Shown: positions 8,783-17,676, counted from the first letter of the stretch. The stretch is 43,356 nucleotides of DNA from Candidatus Tepidiaquacellales bacterium UBA2330 (GCA_002344965.1 DDUU01000052.1:1-43356), one strand, 5' to 3'. A program made the numbers and translations. The notes: generated by a model from the sequence alone, not told the origin.

Positions 8783-9363
8783 TTTGTATTTATTATATTA
8801 TACTTCTGTATCCATTCGGGTAAAAGATCAAACGGCTTTTTTACATTTACATTGGGAGTTGAAGACAGACTTCTAACCGAACCGTGCGGAGTCTCCGTAT
8901 GACAGCTCCAGCATTTTCGCTCTTCATCGTTTTCACTTTTCTTAAGACCGGAATGATCAATAAGATGTTCATGACACCGCTTGCAGTTTTCCTGAACAAC
9001 GTCCGCGCCCATACTTTTAATCCGGATCGTCTGCGGCTCAAGACGGAAAGTGAACATAGTCGAATGTCGGAATCCGTCAGATGCTTTAAACATATACTTT
9101 CTGAAAACATTATCCTGCGGTACGTGACAGTCATTGCAGGTTGCGACATTAGCATGTGAACTTACGCGCCATGTTGCATACTGCGGATTCATCACATGGC
9201 AGTTGATGCAGGTCTCCGGTTTATCCGACAGGTACGAAGCGGCATTTCCGACATATAACACCCATAGTATCAGACCTGTCATGACTCCGCTTATAATAAT
9301 GACGGACGCTTTCCATGCATTAGGCGGTTTTGTGTAACTGATAAATTTTTTTACATACTTCAT
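8779..9363 (-). CDS. nrfH: Tetraheme NapC/NirT-family quinol dehydrogenase
   Basis: Membrane-anchored cytochrome c that oxidises menaquinol and passes electrons to NrfA. The 194 residues hold one transmembrane helix (about 20-40) and four heme sites: CINCH (52-56), CNDCH (76-80), CKRCH (127-131) and CWSCH (151-155). The first is followed by VM, so Met58 sits where the NrfH CxxCHxM ligand is known to be. It is the first gene of the nrfHA pair. The C-terminal ~35 residues after the last heme are variable. Regulation probably acts in the ~245-bp gap upstream, where I saw no clear FNR-type TTGAT-N4-ATCAA site. Confidence 0.95.
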   Translation of the reverse strand: MKYVKKFISYTKPPNAWKASVIIISGVMTGLILWVLYVGNAASYLSDKPETCINCHVMNPQYATWRVSSHANVATCNDCHVPQDNVFRKYMFKASDGFRHSTMFTFRLEPQTIRIKSMGADVVQENCKRCHEHLIDHSGLKKSENDEERKCWSCHTETPHGSVRSLSSTPNVNVKKPFDLLPEWIQKYNIINTK

Positions 9364-9538
9364 CTATACAAAAATTTGAATATCTCAGACGGCGGAAATT
9401 GACATTTGTCTAACAAAAGCTGGAAATAATTTTTATAAATTTGTGTAAAAATAATTTATTGATGAATCCGGTTTTTTACAAATAAAATTAATCTAATCCG
9501 CTAATCAGATTTTAATTTTCCTGAACGTCATTTTGCTT

Positions 9539-9553
9539 AATATACAATATATT
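9539..9553. promoter_or_regulatory. AATATA-CAA-TATATT palindrome upstream of nrfHA
   Basis: A perfect 6-bp inverted repeat with a 3-base centre lies about 175 bases upstream of nrfH and 56 bases beyond the stop of the next minus-strand gene. It may be an operator or a weak terminator hairpin. The sequence is AT-only in the arms, so chance is a real alternative. Confidence 0.25.
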
Positions 9554-9608
9554 CAGGAATAATCAAATGATTAGAAACAGAAAGAAAGAAAAATATTTCT
9601 TTTAAAAA

Positions 9609-9893
9609 TTAACTCTTAAACTTCCTGCCTTCGTCAGTCAGCGCTTCGCGGAGCGCCGGAATGGATGCTTTCCCGATACCGTGAAGTTTTAATATATCGG
9701 CTTCACTGTATTTTGAAAGTTCTGATAATGTAACGATGTTTTTGTTTTCAAGAGCGCGTCTTGCGGGTGCGGATAATGCTGACAGGAAATCGGACTTATG
9801 ATTTAATTTTTTTTCACATTCGGGACATACAGGGCAATCGCTGCTTTTATAAAACTTATATCCGTCTTTACAGACCTTTAAGACTTTTTTCAA
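9609..9893 (-). CDS. Small zinc-finger plus RNA polymerase alpha-CTD-like HhH protein
   Basis: 94 residues. The first third carries closely spaced cysteines (Cys8, then CPVCPEC at 20-26) that could bind a metal or form a partial zinc ribbon. The rest resembles the C-terminal domain of RNA polymerase alpha or related helix-hairpin-helix proteins: LSAPARRALENKNIVTLSEL, then YSEADILKLHGIGKASIPAL, where HGIGK is the hairpin. Alpha-CTD-like domains contact DNA and regulators, so a nucleic-acid-binding role is inferred, not shown. It starts with TTG; 71 bases separate it from the PepSY gene upstream. Confidence 0.7.
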   Translation of the reverse strand: MKKVLKVCKDGYKFYKSSDCPVCPECEKKLNHKSDFLSALSAPARRALENKNIVTLSELSKYSEADILKLHGIGKASIPALREALTDEGRKFKS

Positions 9894-9964
9894 CGCTCGG
9901 AATTTATTCGGTTTAAATTTAAAAAAAGAAGTGAAGGATTTTTACTCTACGGATTAAATTCTGA

Positions 9965-10546
9965 TTATTCAGAAAAATGTTTTCGTTTTCTCATCCTCTT
10001 CGGACCGAACCACAGCCAGAATCCGGTTATAGTAAACGTCATAAGAGCAATTCCCATCACGGAAGTGTAAACAAGCTTTATCTGCTCATGTTTTGTATCA
10101 AAAAAATAATCAAGAATGGAGCCGTCGTGAAAGTTCTCAACAATATCTGAACGTCTTCTTTCAATGTGCAGCAGCTTTCCGGTTGCGCCGTCAATCTGAA
10201 TTCCCCAGTAATGATCAATAAAAACAAACTTAACCATACCTTTGTCATTTCTTACATCTATTCTTTCCAGATCGAGAGAGAGATCTTTTGAAACGGAGTC
10301 ATGCAGAATTTTGCATGCGATCTTATGAAGACTGTCCAGAGGTAGCCAGTCTTTGAGATCGGCTGAAGTACCTTCGTAAGTTTTCGGCAATATAAGTCCG
10401 CCGCTGTTTTTTTTCCATCCGAGCAAAAGTCCGGATACGGAAACGAAAAAAAAGAATATAAACAATATTGCGCCGGTTGTCCTGTGAATTTTTCTGAAAA
10501 TTCTCAGAAGCTTCGCCTGCTTCTGTCTCTGACTTATTTCTTCCAT
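9965..10546 (-). CDS. PepSY-associated membrane protein
   Basis: 193 residues with two membrane segments, one near residues 22-45 after the basic IFRKIHRTTGAILFIFFF motif and one near 158-180 (VMGIALMTFTITGFWLWFGP). The periplasmic loop between them contains a PepSY-like strand pattern (GIQIDGATGKLLHIERR). The layout is that of short PepSY_TM proteins, often linked to iron uptake or membrane redox proteins, but no heme-ligand histidine pair can be assigned confidently. The ATG shares one base with the stop of a small upstream ORF (TAATG), indicating translational coupling. Confidence 0.78.
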   Translation of the reverse strand: MEEISQRQKQAKLLRIFRKIHRTTGAILFIFFFFVSVSGLLLGWKKNSGGLILPKTYEGTSADLKDWLPLDSLHKIACKILHDSVSKDLSLDLERIDVRNDKGMVKFVFIDHYWGIQIDGATGKLLHIERRRSDIVENFHDGSILDYFFDTKHEQIKLVYTSVMGIALMTFTITGFWLWFGPKRMRKRKHFSE

Positions 10547-10671
10547 TAATTTCCGGAAATTTCTTTAAGATTTTTCAGCCGTGCGGTCCGTCTTTCTATA
10601 AACAGTTTATCACTGAACATATCAGCCGGAGCATTTATTGAAACGGAATAATCCAGTCTGCTCTCTTTCAA
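10546..10671 (-). CDS. Candidate 41-residue protein coupled to the PepSY gene
   Basis: A short frame from a TTG at 10671 to a TAA at 10546-10548 that overlaps the PepSY ATG by one base. The product has 41 residues, reads as a normal mixed protein sequence (for example SINAPADMFSDKLF and a basic segment RRTARLKNLKEI) and has no membrane segment. I do not recognise it. The stop-start overlap is the main argument for it being translated; the non-ATG start and short length are arguments against. Confidence 0.4.
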   Translation of the reverse strand: MKESRLDYSVSINAPADMFSDKLFIERRTARLKNLKEISGN

Positions 10672-10838
10672 GTTATATATTAAGTTTTTAAAAAAGATAA
10701 CTTAACTTTAATAGTCATTTCAAACAATGAATTTAAACTCTCCACAGAGCTCAATGAATTCAGATAAATATTACAGTCAAATGAATTTTCTAATTTAATT
10801 ATATTAACGGAAAATTTTATAAAGTAAATCTTAAGATA

Positions 10839-11384
10839 TTGAGACTGCTCATAGACATGGACGGCGTAATTGCTGACTTTGAAGGTGATTTTCTGAGGAG
10901 ATGGAAAGAAACTCATCCTGAAAAACCGCACATACCGCTTGAAGAAAGAAAAGGTTTTTATGTAAAAGAGCAATATCCGGATGAGTTTTCTGATTTTGTT
11001 CAGGAGATTTATCACAGTCCGGGATTCTATCAGAATCTCCCTCCTATGCCCGGAGCGATAGAAGCTCTCAAGGAAATTAAGAATTCCCTCAATCACGTAT
11101 TCCTCTGCACAAGCCCGATGCTTCCAAAATATGAGAACTGCGTCCTGGAAAAATTTCACTGGGTATATGAACATCTCGGCACTGACTGGGTGAATAACAT
11201 TATACTGACGCGCGACAAGACCGTCGTGAAAGGCGATGTATTAATTGATGACAAACCTGACATCAGGGGTTCATGTATTCCCGAATGGGAGCATGTAATT
11301 TATGATCAGCCGTACAACAGAAACATTACCGGAAACAGAAGACTTACATGGAAAAACTGGAAAGAAGTTCTGAATATAGATTGA
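10839..11384 (+). CDS. 5'(3')-deoxyribonucleotidase-like HAD phosphatase (NT5C family)
   Basis: 181 residues of the HAD superfamily, probably removing phosphate from (deoxy)nucleoside monophosphates. The nucleophile motif DMDGVIADF (Asp6, Asp8) opens the protein; the second motif is LCTSPM around residue 90, and VLIDDKPD near residue 140 supplies the acidic metal site. Length and order match bacterial 5' nucleotidases of the NT5C type. It starts with TTG directly before the MRLLIDMDGV strand. Its stop overlaps the likely start of the next gene (ATTGA), so it heads a three-gene run with an OMP and a HEAT-cyclophilin. Confidence 0.85.
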   Translation: MRLLIDMDGVIADFEGDFLRRWKETHPEKPHIPLEERKGFYVKEQYPDEFSDFVQEIYHSPGFYQNLPPMPGAIEALKEIKNSLNHVFLCTSPMLPKYENCVLEKFHWVYEHLGTDWVNNIILTRDKTVVKGDVLIDDKPDIRGSCIPEWEHVIYDQPYNRNITGNRRLTWKNWKEVLNID

Positions 11385-12262
11385 ACAATTTTATTTTTAA
11401 AATATTTTTAACACTTTTCATTCTGATTTTCTGTTTCGGAAATGCAGAGTCTCAGAATAAGAAAAAAAAGAAAAGTGATAGCTCTGATGAACCGACACTG
11501 TCTTTACTTGACCGCATTCAGAATATAATAGATATACGTAAGTCATTTACATCCGAAAACGAGACCAACAAGCCCGCGCTTTTTTCTTATAAAAAGGACA
11601 ACGACGAGAAAGCAGTTTATCTTATTGACATAGCGTTATCTTATAAAGGATTTAATTATGAAAAATCAGGAGTAACTCCTTTTGTTCAGTTTGATTATTC
11701 TTCCAAGTCAAAAGATCAGTCGGACAAGTTAACTGCAGGTCTGAGTTCTTATTACAGAATTTATGATTATTCAGGGGGAAGCGGAAAGCTCGAACCGCTG
11801 ATATCTTACTCAAAGGATTTTTTTACTAAGGAAGAAACAGGAAAGGCGAGTTTATTTTTCGTGCCGCAGTTCCCGAAGTTTTTTTTACCTGTTAGAAATG
11901 TTACCAATATTAAATTCAAATATGACGGAAGTAAAGAAGACAACAGATGGGTGATTGGTTTCAATCCGATTTTCGGAATTAACTTTGACAGAGTATATGA
12001 CGGAAAGATTATTTCTAATTTATATTACGGCTCTTACGCAGGGAATCTGACTTTTAAAAGATATTATCTGCAGTTTGATCTCTACGGAAATTATTTCAGT
12101 GAATTTGACGATTACAGAATTTCACGATATAAATATGAAGGAACGGCAACATTTTATTTTGATCAAAAGGAAAGATCTTCTCTTAATGCGAAATACTCGC
12201 AGGAAGAAACAGGCACTGACATTGATAAAAAAATCACAGTAGGTTTTGGTCTGAAATTATAA
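11381..12262 (+). CDS. Secreted, probably outer-membrane beta-barrel protein, unknown
   Basis: I place the start at TTG 11381, overlapping the nucleotidase stop, rather than at ATG 11348, which would run 37 bases inside that gene. This start gives 293 residues that begin with a clean signal peptide (NNFIFKIFLTLFILIFCF to about residue 25), then a lysine/serine-rich linker and a beta-strand-rich region with alternating aromatics (for example NLYYGSYAGNLTFKRYYLQFDLYG), ending in an amphipathic strand KKITVGFGLKL. A barrel is the natural reading, but I recognise no family. It is followed after 20 bases by a periplasmic cyclophilin, which could help fold it. Confidence 0.65.
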   Translation: MNNFIFKIFLTLFILIFCFGNAESQNKKKKKSDSSDEPTLSLLDRIQNIIDIRKSFTSENETNKPALFSYKKDNDEKAVYLIDIALSYKGFNYEKSGVTPFVQFDYSSKSKDQSDKLTAGLSSYYRIYDYSGGSGKLEPLISYSKDFFTKEETGKASLFFVPQFPKFFLPVRNVTNIKFKYDGSKEDNRWVIGFNPIFGINFDRVYDGKIISNLYYGSYAGNLTFKRYYLQFDLYGNYFSEFDDYRISRYKYEGTATFYFDQKERSSLNAKYSQEETGTDIDKKITVGFGLKL

Positions 12263-12282
12263 TACAATTAAAATTATTCGTA

Positions 12283-14448
12283 ATGAAATTTTACAGCGCT
12301 TTCTCAGCATTAATACTTATATTATTCTGCACGGAGACAATCACTGCGCAATATATATCTGACCGGAATTTTGAGATCATCGAACTCCGCGATACAAGAT
12401 CGTTGGGTAAAAATAATAATCTAAAAGAATATCTTCACTCGCTGGATCCGGAAATTAGACAAAGCGCAATATACGCGCTTGCAAACATCGCCGACAGTAA
12501 TACCGTCGGCTATCTGGATTTTCTTTTCGCAGGTCCGTTTAAAGATTATCCGACAAAAGATGACATCAAAGCAGCAGCATTTATGCTGGGGCAGATTGAC
12601 TGCGATGCAAGCAGGAGTATGCTCAGCGCAATTCTGAATAACAGATCAGACTATGAAAAAGAAATGCTCGAGTCGGGAATTTATATAATCGATGCAATCG
12701 GAAAGACCGGTGATGTGAATAATCTGAATGAACTTCTGCAGAGAGAGGATCTTGTTTATTCCGATGACAGAGGCATCCGCAGCGCTTCCGTTATGGCTGT
12801 TGCGCGTTTTGCATTAAGAAATATAAAGAATGAAAAGTCTGTTGAGTATCTGAAAAAAATCGTTAACACTTCGGCGGATACGCTTACTCTAAGGAATGCA
12901 GTTTTTGCTTTCTGGAGAACCGGAGACAGAAGTCTGCTGGAAAATGCAAAACAGGAAATTTATTCCCTGACAGTTTCCGGCGATGCACAGACGAGGATGT
13001 GGGCGTTTAGCGCGCTGGCGAAGCTTAAGGATTTACAGATGCTGGATTATACTCTCGATACTTTTGATGAGGAAAAAGACTGGAGGGTTAAAGTAAATAT
13101 TCTCAACTCTCTGAGAAATTATAATATAGATTCTGCCGGGGATCAGACCTCAGCGCTATTTGATGTTCTTGGCAGCGCGATTAACGACAGCAACATGCAC
13201 ATTTCTCTTACCGGTATTTCTGCGGCAGGCGATATTTTTAAAGATATCAGGAATTCAAAAAATTATTTTCTTTTTCCGATTGCGGAATCAATGAAGAATG
13301 AAGTTATACTGGCATTGAATTCAAAAGATACTCTGACCTCGCTTCAGAGATCCGGAGTTGCGCATATGCTTTCTCTGATGTATCGTGATGAGATCAGAAC
13401 TGATCTGCTTAAAACGTTTTCCGAAACGGATGACTATGATCTGAAAGGAAGCATTGTAACAGCTTTCGGAAATTTTAATGATTATAAAGTTTTCAGTGAA
13501 GTCCGTGACAGCATCAGCGCGGAAGTGAAGAGGTATAATGACAGTAAAGGAATTAACTCGGGTGAAATGATCTCGGGCAAAGAGCTTGCAAAGATATACA
13601 GAGGATTCGTAAGAATGCTTTCTTCTCTGATGTCAAAGACAGAAGGCAGCGACAGAAATATGTTCCGCCTTATGTTCACGGAATTTGCCGGTTCAAAGGA
13701 TCCTGTCATCACGGACATTTGTCTGACTGCGCTTAAAGATACTATCTTCAGCGAATACCGTGAGGAGACATCTTCGGTCATTTTATTTGATTATAATGAA
13801 CTGAAATATCCCGATGATGAAGCGGTCATAATGATTTTCATTGATGCAATGAAAGATCTGCACAATAAAAATACAATAGAAGCTCTTGAGAAAAATCTTA
13901 GCTACGGTAATTTTGAAATAGCGAAAGCATCTGCTGACGCTCTGGAAAAGATCACATGGAAAAAATATCCGGTTCAGTTTAATCCGAGAACTGATTTTGA
14001 CAGAAACTATTTGAGTTTATTAAATGAGAAAAAGAATGTTATCATCAAAACTTCAAAGGGAGATATCAGAATAGAATTATTTCCTGATGCTGCTCCGATG
14101 ACTGTACTGAATTTTCTGAAATTGTCTGAAAAGAATTTTTACGACGGAACTGTTTTTCACAGAGTGGTTTCGAATTTCGTAATACAGGGCGGTGATCCGA
14201 CGGGCACAGGATACGGCGGACCGGGCTATTCAATACGCAGCGAATTCTCTCCGCTGGAATATGAAACCGGTTACATTGGAATGGCGTCAAGCGGAAAAGA
14301 TACTGAAGGAAGCCAGTTTTTCATCACGCACTCTGCTACTCCGCATCTTGACGGAAAATATACGATCTTCGGAAAAGTAACAGAAGGTATGGACGCAGTC
14401 GATAAAATAATGGTTGGAGACATGATCATTGATATTGTTTCGGAATAA
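12283..14448 (+). CDS. Periplasmic HEAT-repeat protein fused to cyclophilin-type peptidyl-prolyl isomerase
   Basis: 721 residues: a signal peptide (1-22), about 550 residues of HEAT-like helical repeats (for example PEIRQSAIYALANI and later paired helices), and a C-terminal cyclophilin domain from about residue 585. The isomerase core is well preserved: FHRVVSNFVIQGGDP with the expected catalytic Arg at about 627, GGPGY, MASSGKDTEGSQFFITHS and HLDGKYTIFGKV, where His replaces the Trp of eukaryotic cyclophilin A as in many bacterial enzymes. Prolyl isomerisation during envelope protein folding is likely, with the HEAT part as client or partner scaffold. It lies directly downstream of an OMP-like gene. 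Confidence 0.9.
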   Translation: MKFYSAFSALILILFCTETITAQYISDRNFEIIELRDTRSLGKNNNLKEYLHSLDPEIRQSAIYALANIADSNTVGYLDFLFAGPFKDYPTKDDIKAAAFMLGQIDCDASRSMLSAILNNRSDYEKEMLESGIYIIDAIGKTGDVNNLNELLQREDLVYSDDRGIRSASVMAVARFALRNIKNEKSVEYLKKIVNTSADTLTLRNAVFAFWRTGDRSLLENAKQEIYSLTVSGDAQTRMWAFSALAKLKDLQMLDYTLDTFDEEKDWRVKVNILNSLRNYNIDSAGDQTSALFDVLGSAINDSNMHISLTGISAAGDIFKDIRNSKNYFLFPIAESMKNEVILALNSKDTLTSLQRSGVAHMLSLMYRDEIRTDLLKTFSETDDYDLKGSIVTAFGNFNDYKVFSEVRDSISAEVKRYNDSKGINSGEMISGKELAKIYRGFVRMLSSLMSKTEGSDRNMFRLMFTEFAGSKDPVITDICLTALKDTIFSEYREETSSVILFDYNELKYPDDEAVIMIFIDAMKDLHNKNTIEALEKNLSYGNFEIAKASADALEKITWKKYPVQFNPRTDFDRNYLSLLNEKKNVIIKTSKGDIRIELFPDAAPMTVLNFLKLSEKNFYDGTVFHRVVSNFVIQGGDPTGTGYGGPGYSIRSEFSPLEYETGYIGMASSGKDTEGSQFFITHSATPHLDGKYTIFGKVTEGMDAVDKIMVGDMIIDIVSE

Positions 14449-14603
14449 ATTTTTTATTTCAGAATTGAAAAATCAAGAATGAATAATGATTTTATAAAAT
14501 AATACACATTGAAAATCCATTTCGTAACATTTTACACAGATAACAGGAAAATACTTGTATAATTAAATACTATAAATAAATTTTATAAAAAAATATAAAT
14601 CAA

Positions 14604-16028
14604 ATGAAAAAAACCGTTATCATAGGCGGCGGATTTACGGGCACTATGACAGCTGTCCAGCTGATTAAGAAATCAACCGCTCCCTGCGGGATTACTATTA
14701 TAAACGAAAGAGAAACATTCAACAAAGGCGTTGCATACAATCCGTATTCAGATAAACATATACTGAATGTAATTACCGGAAAGATGAGCGCATATCCTGA
14801 TAATCCCGATCACTTCCTGGACTGGGTTATGACAAGACCTGATTTTCAGGACAGAGATAAAACTCTTATTGCAAATTCATTTTTACCGAGGAAGCTTTAC
14901 GGCGAATATCTGACCGAGATCTGGACTGATACGGTTAAGACCGCTGAAACAAAAGGAATTGAAGTAAATGTCATTGACAGTTTTGTAATCGATCTTGACG
15001 TAAATGAAAATTCCGTTTCTCTCTGGCTGGAGGATGACAGTAAGCTGACTTTTGACACCTGCATTATTGCAACGGGAAATCAGATCCCGCGAAATCCCGC
15101 AATTAAAAATCATTCCTTTTATGAAAGTAAAAAATATTTTCAAAATCCATGGCTGATAAATTCGGTAATAAATATTAAAAGTGATCTGCCGGTTTTACTG
15201 ATCGGAAACGGTCTGACTATGGTGGATACTGTTATCGGTTTACTTGAGCAGGGATTCAAAGGCGAAATAATTTCGGTTTCACCGAATGGATTCAACATTC
15301 TTCCGCACAGGCATAACGGATTGAAGTATACAAAGTTAACTGAAGAGCTGACGGATAATTTATCTTTGTTTGAACTGGTCAGACTGGTTAACAAGCATAT
15401 TAAAGCAGTCAGGGAATACGGTGTTACGGCTGAGCCTGTGATTGATTCACTCAGACCTCACACTCAAAAGATATGGAAAAAATTTACAGACAGAGAAAAA
15501 GAATTATTTATGTCGCGACTGCGTCACCTTTGGGGAGTAGCGCGTCACAGGATTCCGCTTCACATACACGATAAAATCCAGAAACTTCAGATCGAAGGAA
15601 GACTCCATATAAATGCAGGAAAGATTATAGACATAACCGAATCGGAAAATTTTATTACGGTTGAATATTTTGATCATCATGATCACACGTTGAAGAATAT
15701 AAAAGTCTCACGTATTATAAATTGCACCGGTCCTGAAACTGATCTGATGAATGTGGAAAAAAGTTTTCTGAAGAATTGTCTGATCAAGGGAATTTTAATT
15801 CAAGACAAGCTCAAACTGGGAATTACCGCAGATACTGAAACTTTTCAGGTGATAAATTCAGACGGCAAACCTCATGAAAGTTTGTTTACTTTAGGTTCAA
15901 ATCTGAAAGGAGAGTTATGGGAAAGCACAGCGGTAAACGAGCTCAGGGGACAGGCGGAAAAATTAGCAGAAAATCTGAAAGTGATCAGAGAGTCATCAGA
16001 AATGAAAAACGCTGAAACGAAATTCTGA
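14604..16028 (+). CDS. FAD/NAD(P)-binding protein, YdhS-like (NAD_binding_9)
   Basis: 474 residues, cytosolic. It begins with an FAD Rossmann motif (VIIGGGFTGTM, Gly8-Gly13) and continues with NERETFNKGVAYNPYSDKHILNV, characteristic of the NAD_binding_9/YdhS-like flavoproteins. A second dinucleotide motif, LLIGNGLTMVDTV, lies near residue 200, and a later GRIINCTGPETD segment (read as SRIINCTGPETD) is the usual C-terminal FAD contact. The substrate is not known. It has 155 bases of AT-rich upstream sequence with several TATAAT-like strings and ends before a strong terminator. Confidence 0.85.
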   Translation: MKKTVIIGGGFTGTMTAVQLIKKSTAPCGITIINERETFNKGVAYNPYSDKHILNVITGKMSAYPDNPDHFLDWVMTRPDFQDRDKTLIANSFLPRKLYGEYLTEIWTDTVKTAETKGIEVNVIDSFVIDLDVNENSVSLWLEDDSKLTFDTCIIATGNQIPRNPAIKNHSFYESKKYFQNPWLINSVINIKSDLPVLLIGNGLTMVDTVIGLLEQGFKGEIISVSPNGFNILPHRHNGLKYTKLTEELTDNLSLFELVRLVNKHIKAVREYGVTAEPVIDSLRPHTQKIWKKFTDREKELFMSRLRHLWGVARHRIPLHIHDKIQKLQIEGRLHINAGKIIDITESENFITVEYFDHHDHTLKNIKVSRIINCTGPETDLMNVEKSFLKNCLIKGILIQDKLKLGITADTETFQVINSDGKPHESLFTLGSNLKGELWESTAVNELRGQAEKLAENLKVIRESSEMKNAETKF

Positions 16029-16097
16029 TACAACTGGATTTTATTAAAAAGGCGGGAACGAAATTTACAATTTGTTTAATAAAATTCTGAAGATAAC

Positions 16098-16136
16098 AAA
16101 GGCGAATTAACATTTATACAATGATAATTCGCCTTT
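16098..16136. terminator. Bidirectional terminator between the flavoprotein and sdhB
   Basis: A perfect 12-bp stem, AAAGGCGAATTA (16098-16109) with TAATTCGCCTTT (16125-16136), encloses a 15-base loop. A-rich and T-rich flanks are suitable for termination in both directions between the convergent genes. Confidence 0.85.
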
Positions 16137-16147
16137 TAAATTTATAA

Positions 16148-16858
16148 TTACATCTCTCTTGAAGAAATTCTTTTCTTCAGCTGTGAAAGGTGCCAGGTAA
16201 TATTTATTTCTTTCGGACAGGCTTCGATACAGTTAAAAATAGTATGACATCTCCAGATACCGTCAGGTGTATCAAGTATATCAAGTCTTTCATCAGCTCC
16301 GTCATCTCTGGTATCATTAATAAATCTGTAAGCTTTTAGCATGGCAGCAGGTCCGAGATAATTTTCATTTGTCCATGTGGAAGGACAGCTCGTAGTGCAG
16401 CAGGCGCACAATATACATTTGGCAGATTCAAAAAGTTTTTCGGCGTCCTCGTTTGACTGAAGTCTCTCGCTGTCTGAAGGCGGAGGAGTATTTGTAATAA
16501 GATACGGCTTTATGACTTCGTATTTATTGAAAAAGCTTGACATATCCACTACAAGATCTTTTATTATCGGTAAAGCCGGAAGCGGCTCTATGACTATTGG
16601 TTTTTTAGTGTTGATGTATTTAAGCAGAAGTGCGCAGGCAAGTCTGTTCCTGCCGTTTACTTTCATTCCGTCGCTTCCGCAGATCCCGTGAGCGCAGGAT
16701 CTTCTGAAAGTCAGCGAAGAGTCATAATTCCATTTGATCTCATGCAGCACATCAAGTAAACGCCAGTCATCGCTCACGCCTTTCACATGAAAGTCCTGAT
16801 AATACGGTTCGCTGTCTTTCTCCGGATTGTATCTTAAAATTTTTACCTGTATGTCCAT
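16148..16858 (-). CDS. sdhB: Succinate dehydrogenase/fumarate reductase iron-sulfur subunit
   Basis: Carries electrons from the flavin subunit to the quinone. The 236 residues contain all three cluster sites: [2Fe-2S] with Cys55, Cys60, Asp63 and Cys75 in SCAHGICGSDG and NRLAC; [4Fe-4S] with Cys148, Cys151, Cys154 plus Cys214; and [3Fe-4S] with Cys158, Cys204 and Cys210 in WRCHTIFNCIEACP. The spacing matches E. coli SdhB closely. The usual KGLNP after the last Cys is KEINI here. It is the last gene of the minus-strand run and is separated from sdhA by an unrelated secreted-protein gene. No cytochrome b anchor gene (sdhC) is present in this window. Confidence 0.95.
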   Translation of the reverse strand: MDIQVKILRYNPEKDSEPYYQDFHVKGVSDDWRLLDVLHEIKWNYDSSLTFRRSCAHGICGSDGMKVNGRNRLACALLLKYINTKKPIVIEPLPALPIIKDLVVDMSSFFNKYEVIKPYLITNTPPPSDSERLQSNEDAEKLFESAKCILCACCTTSCPSTWTNENYLGPAAMLKAYRFINDTRDDGADERLDILDTPDGIWRCHTIFNCIEACPKEINITWHLSQLKKRISSREM

Positions 16859-16880
16859 ATTGTTTTATAAAAATTGTATT

Positions 16881-17675
16881 TTATTTCAGTAAAAAATCAT
16901 TCCTTAATTTATCCTTAAAATTATCCGCGTCAGGGCATTTGTAAAATTCATCTATCAGCTTATAACCTTCATCGGTCTTACCGAGGGACATATACTCTTC
17001 AGTAATCGCCGCGAGTATTGCTTTCACCGCGCCAGCATCGGTGTTGAATGTTTCTGTTCCGGCATCTTCACACCGGAAGTTTTTATACTCTTCAAGTTCT
17101 TTCTTCAGTTCAGTTAAGCTTTCGTTTATTACCTCCGGAAAATTTTTTGTTACATTTACAAATCTGTTATTCTCAAAAGCATAAATCAAAACGGGAAATC
17201 TAGACTGTGCGTAATTTGTGAACATATACGCATAGACATCATTTACTCCCATAAATTCCTTCTTTCCGTCTGCGTTCAGATCCTCCATTCTGAAAAATGA
17301 ATTTCCCCAGTATATCGAATCCGTAAAAATAAATTTTCCCTTGCTTATTTTACCCGCGAATAAATTTGTGCAGCAGTGAGCGCCTCCGCTGTACATCGCT
17401 ATAAGTATTTCCTTTCTGCCGTCGCCGTCAAGATCCTCTGTCTTAATTTCAGGTATCAGATCGTAATATTTTTTTTCAAAAATATTTTTACCTTCTCTTA
17501 AAACACTTAAGGTTGTAATGTATTCTTCAGGATTAAATTTTGTCTGAATATTATATCTGCCGAATTTTACATTAAGATCTTCTGCCTGCGTAAAACCTTT
17601 TCCGGAAAATAAAAGGACCGACATTAATAAAACTAAAAACTGTAATTTAATATTCCGGCAGATATAATATATCAA
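16881..17675 (-). CDS. Unknown secreted protein between sdhA and sdhB
   Basis: 264 residues with a signal peptide (hydrophobic run LQFLVLLMSVLLFSG, cleavage likely near GFTQ). Two acidic loops, TEDLDGDGRKEIL and MEDLNADGKKEFM, resemble single FG-GAP/dockerin-type calcium loops. A paired cysteine AHCCTN lies near residue 102 and two more cysteines lie toward the C-terminus, so disulfides are possible. I do not recognise the family. It starts with TTG one base after the sdhA stop (TGATTTG), which strongly suggests coupling with sdhA, yet it is exported while SDH subunits A and B are cytoplasmic-facing. Whether it has anything to do with SDH is unknown. Confidence 0.75.
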   Translation of the reverse strand: MIYYICRNIKLQFLVLLMSVLLFSGKGFTQAEDLNVKFGRYNIQTKFNPEEYITTLSVLREGKNIFEKKYYDLIPEIKTEDLDGDGRKEILIAMYSGGAHCCTNLFAGKISKGKFIFTDSIYWGNSFFRMEDLNADGKKEFMGVNDVYAYMFTNYAQSRFPVLIYAFENNRFVNVTKNFPEVINESLTELKKELEEYKNFRCEDAGTETFNTDAGAVKAILAAITEEYMSLGKTDEGYKLIDEFYKCPDADNFKDKLRNDFLLK

Positions 17676-17676
17676 A

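Noticed and set aside
9364..9608. FNR/CRP-type site upstream of nrfHA
   Set aside because: No TTGAT-N4-ATCAA or TGTGA-N6-TCACA match by eye.
10680..11174. Minus-strand frame of 164 codons overlapping the nucleotidase
   Set aside because: It is antisense to a clear HAD phosphatase and has low-complexity composition typical of shadow frames.
11348..11380. Upstream ATG start for the OMP-like gene
   Set aside because: It would overlap the nucleotidase by 37 bases and add residues before the signal peptide; TTG 11381 gives a clean signal peptide and an ATTGA coupling overlap.
16881..17675. Membrane anchor subunit (sdhC) between sdhA and sdhB
   Set aside because: The protein has only a signal peptide and acidic calcium-type loops, not the helices and heme histidines of a cytochrome b anchor.
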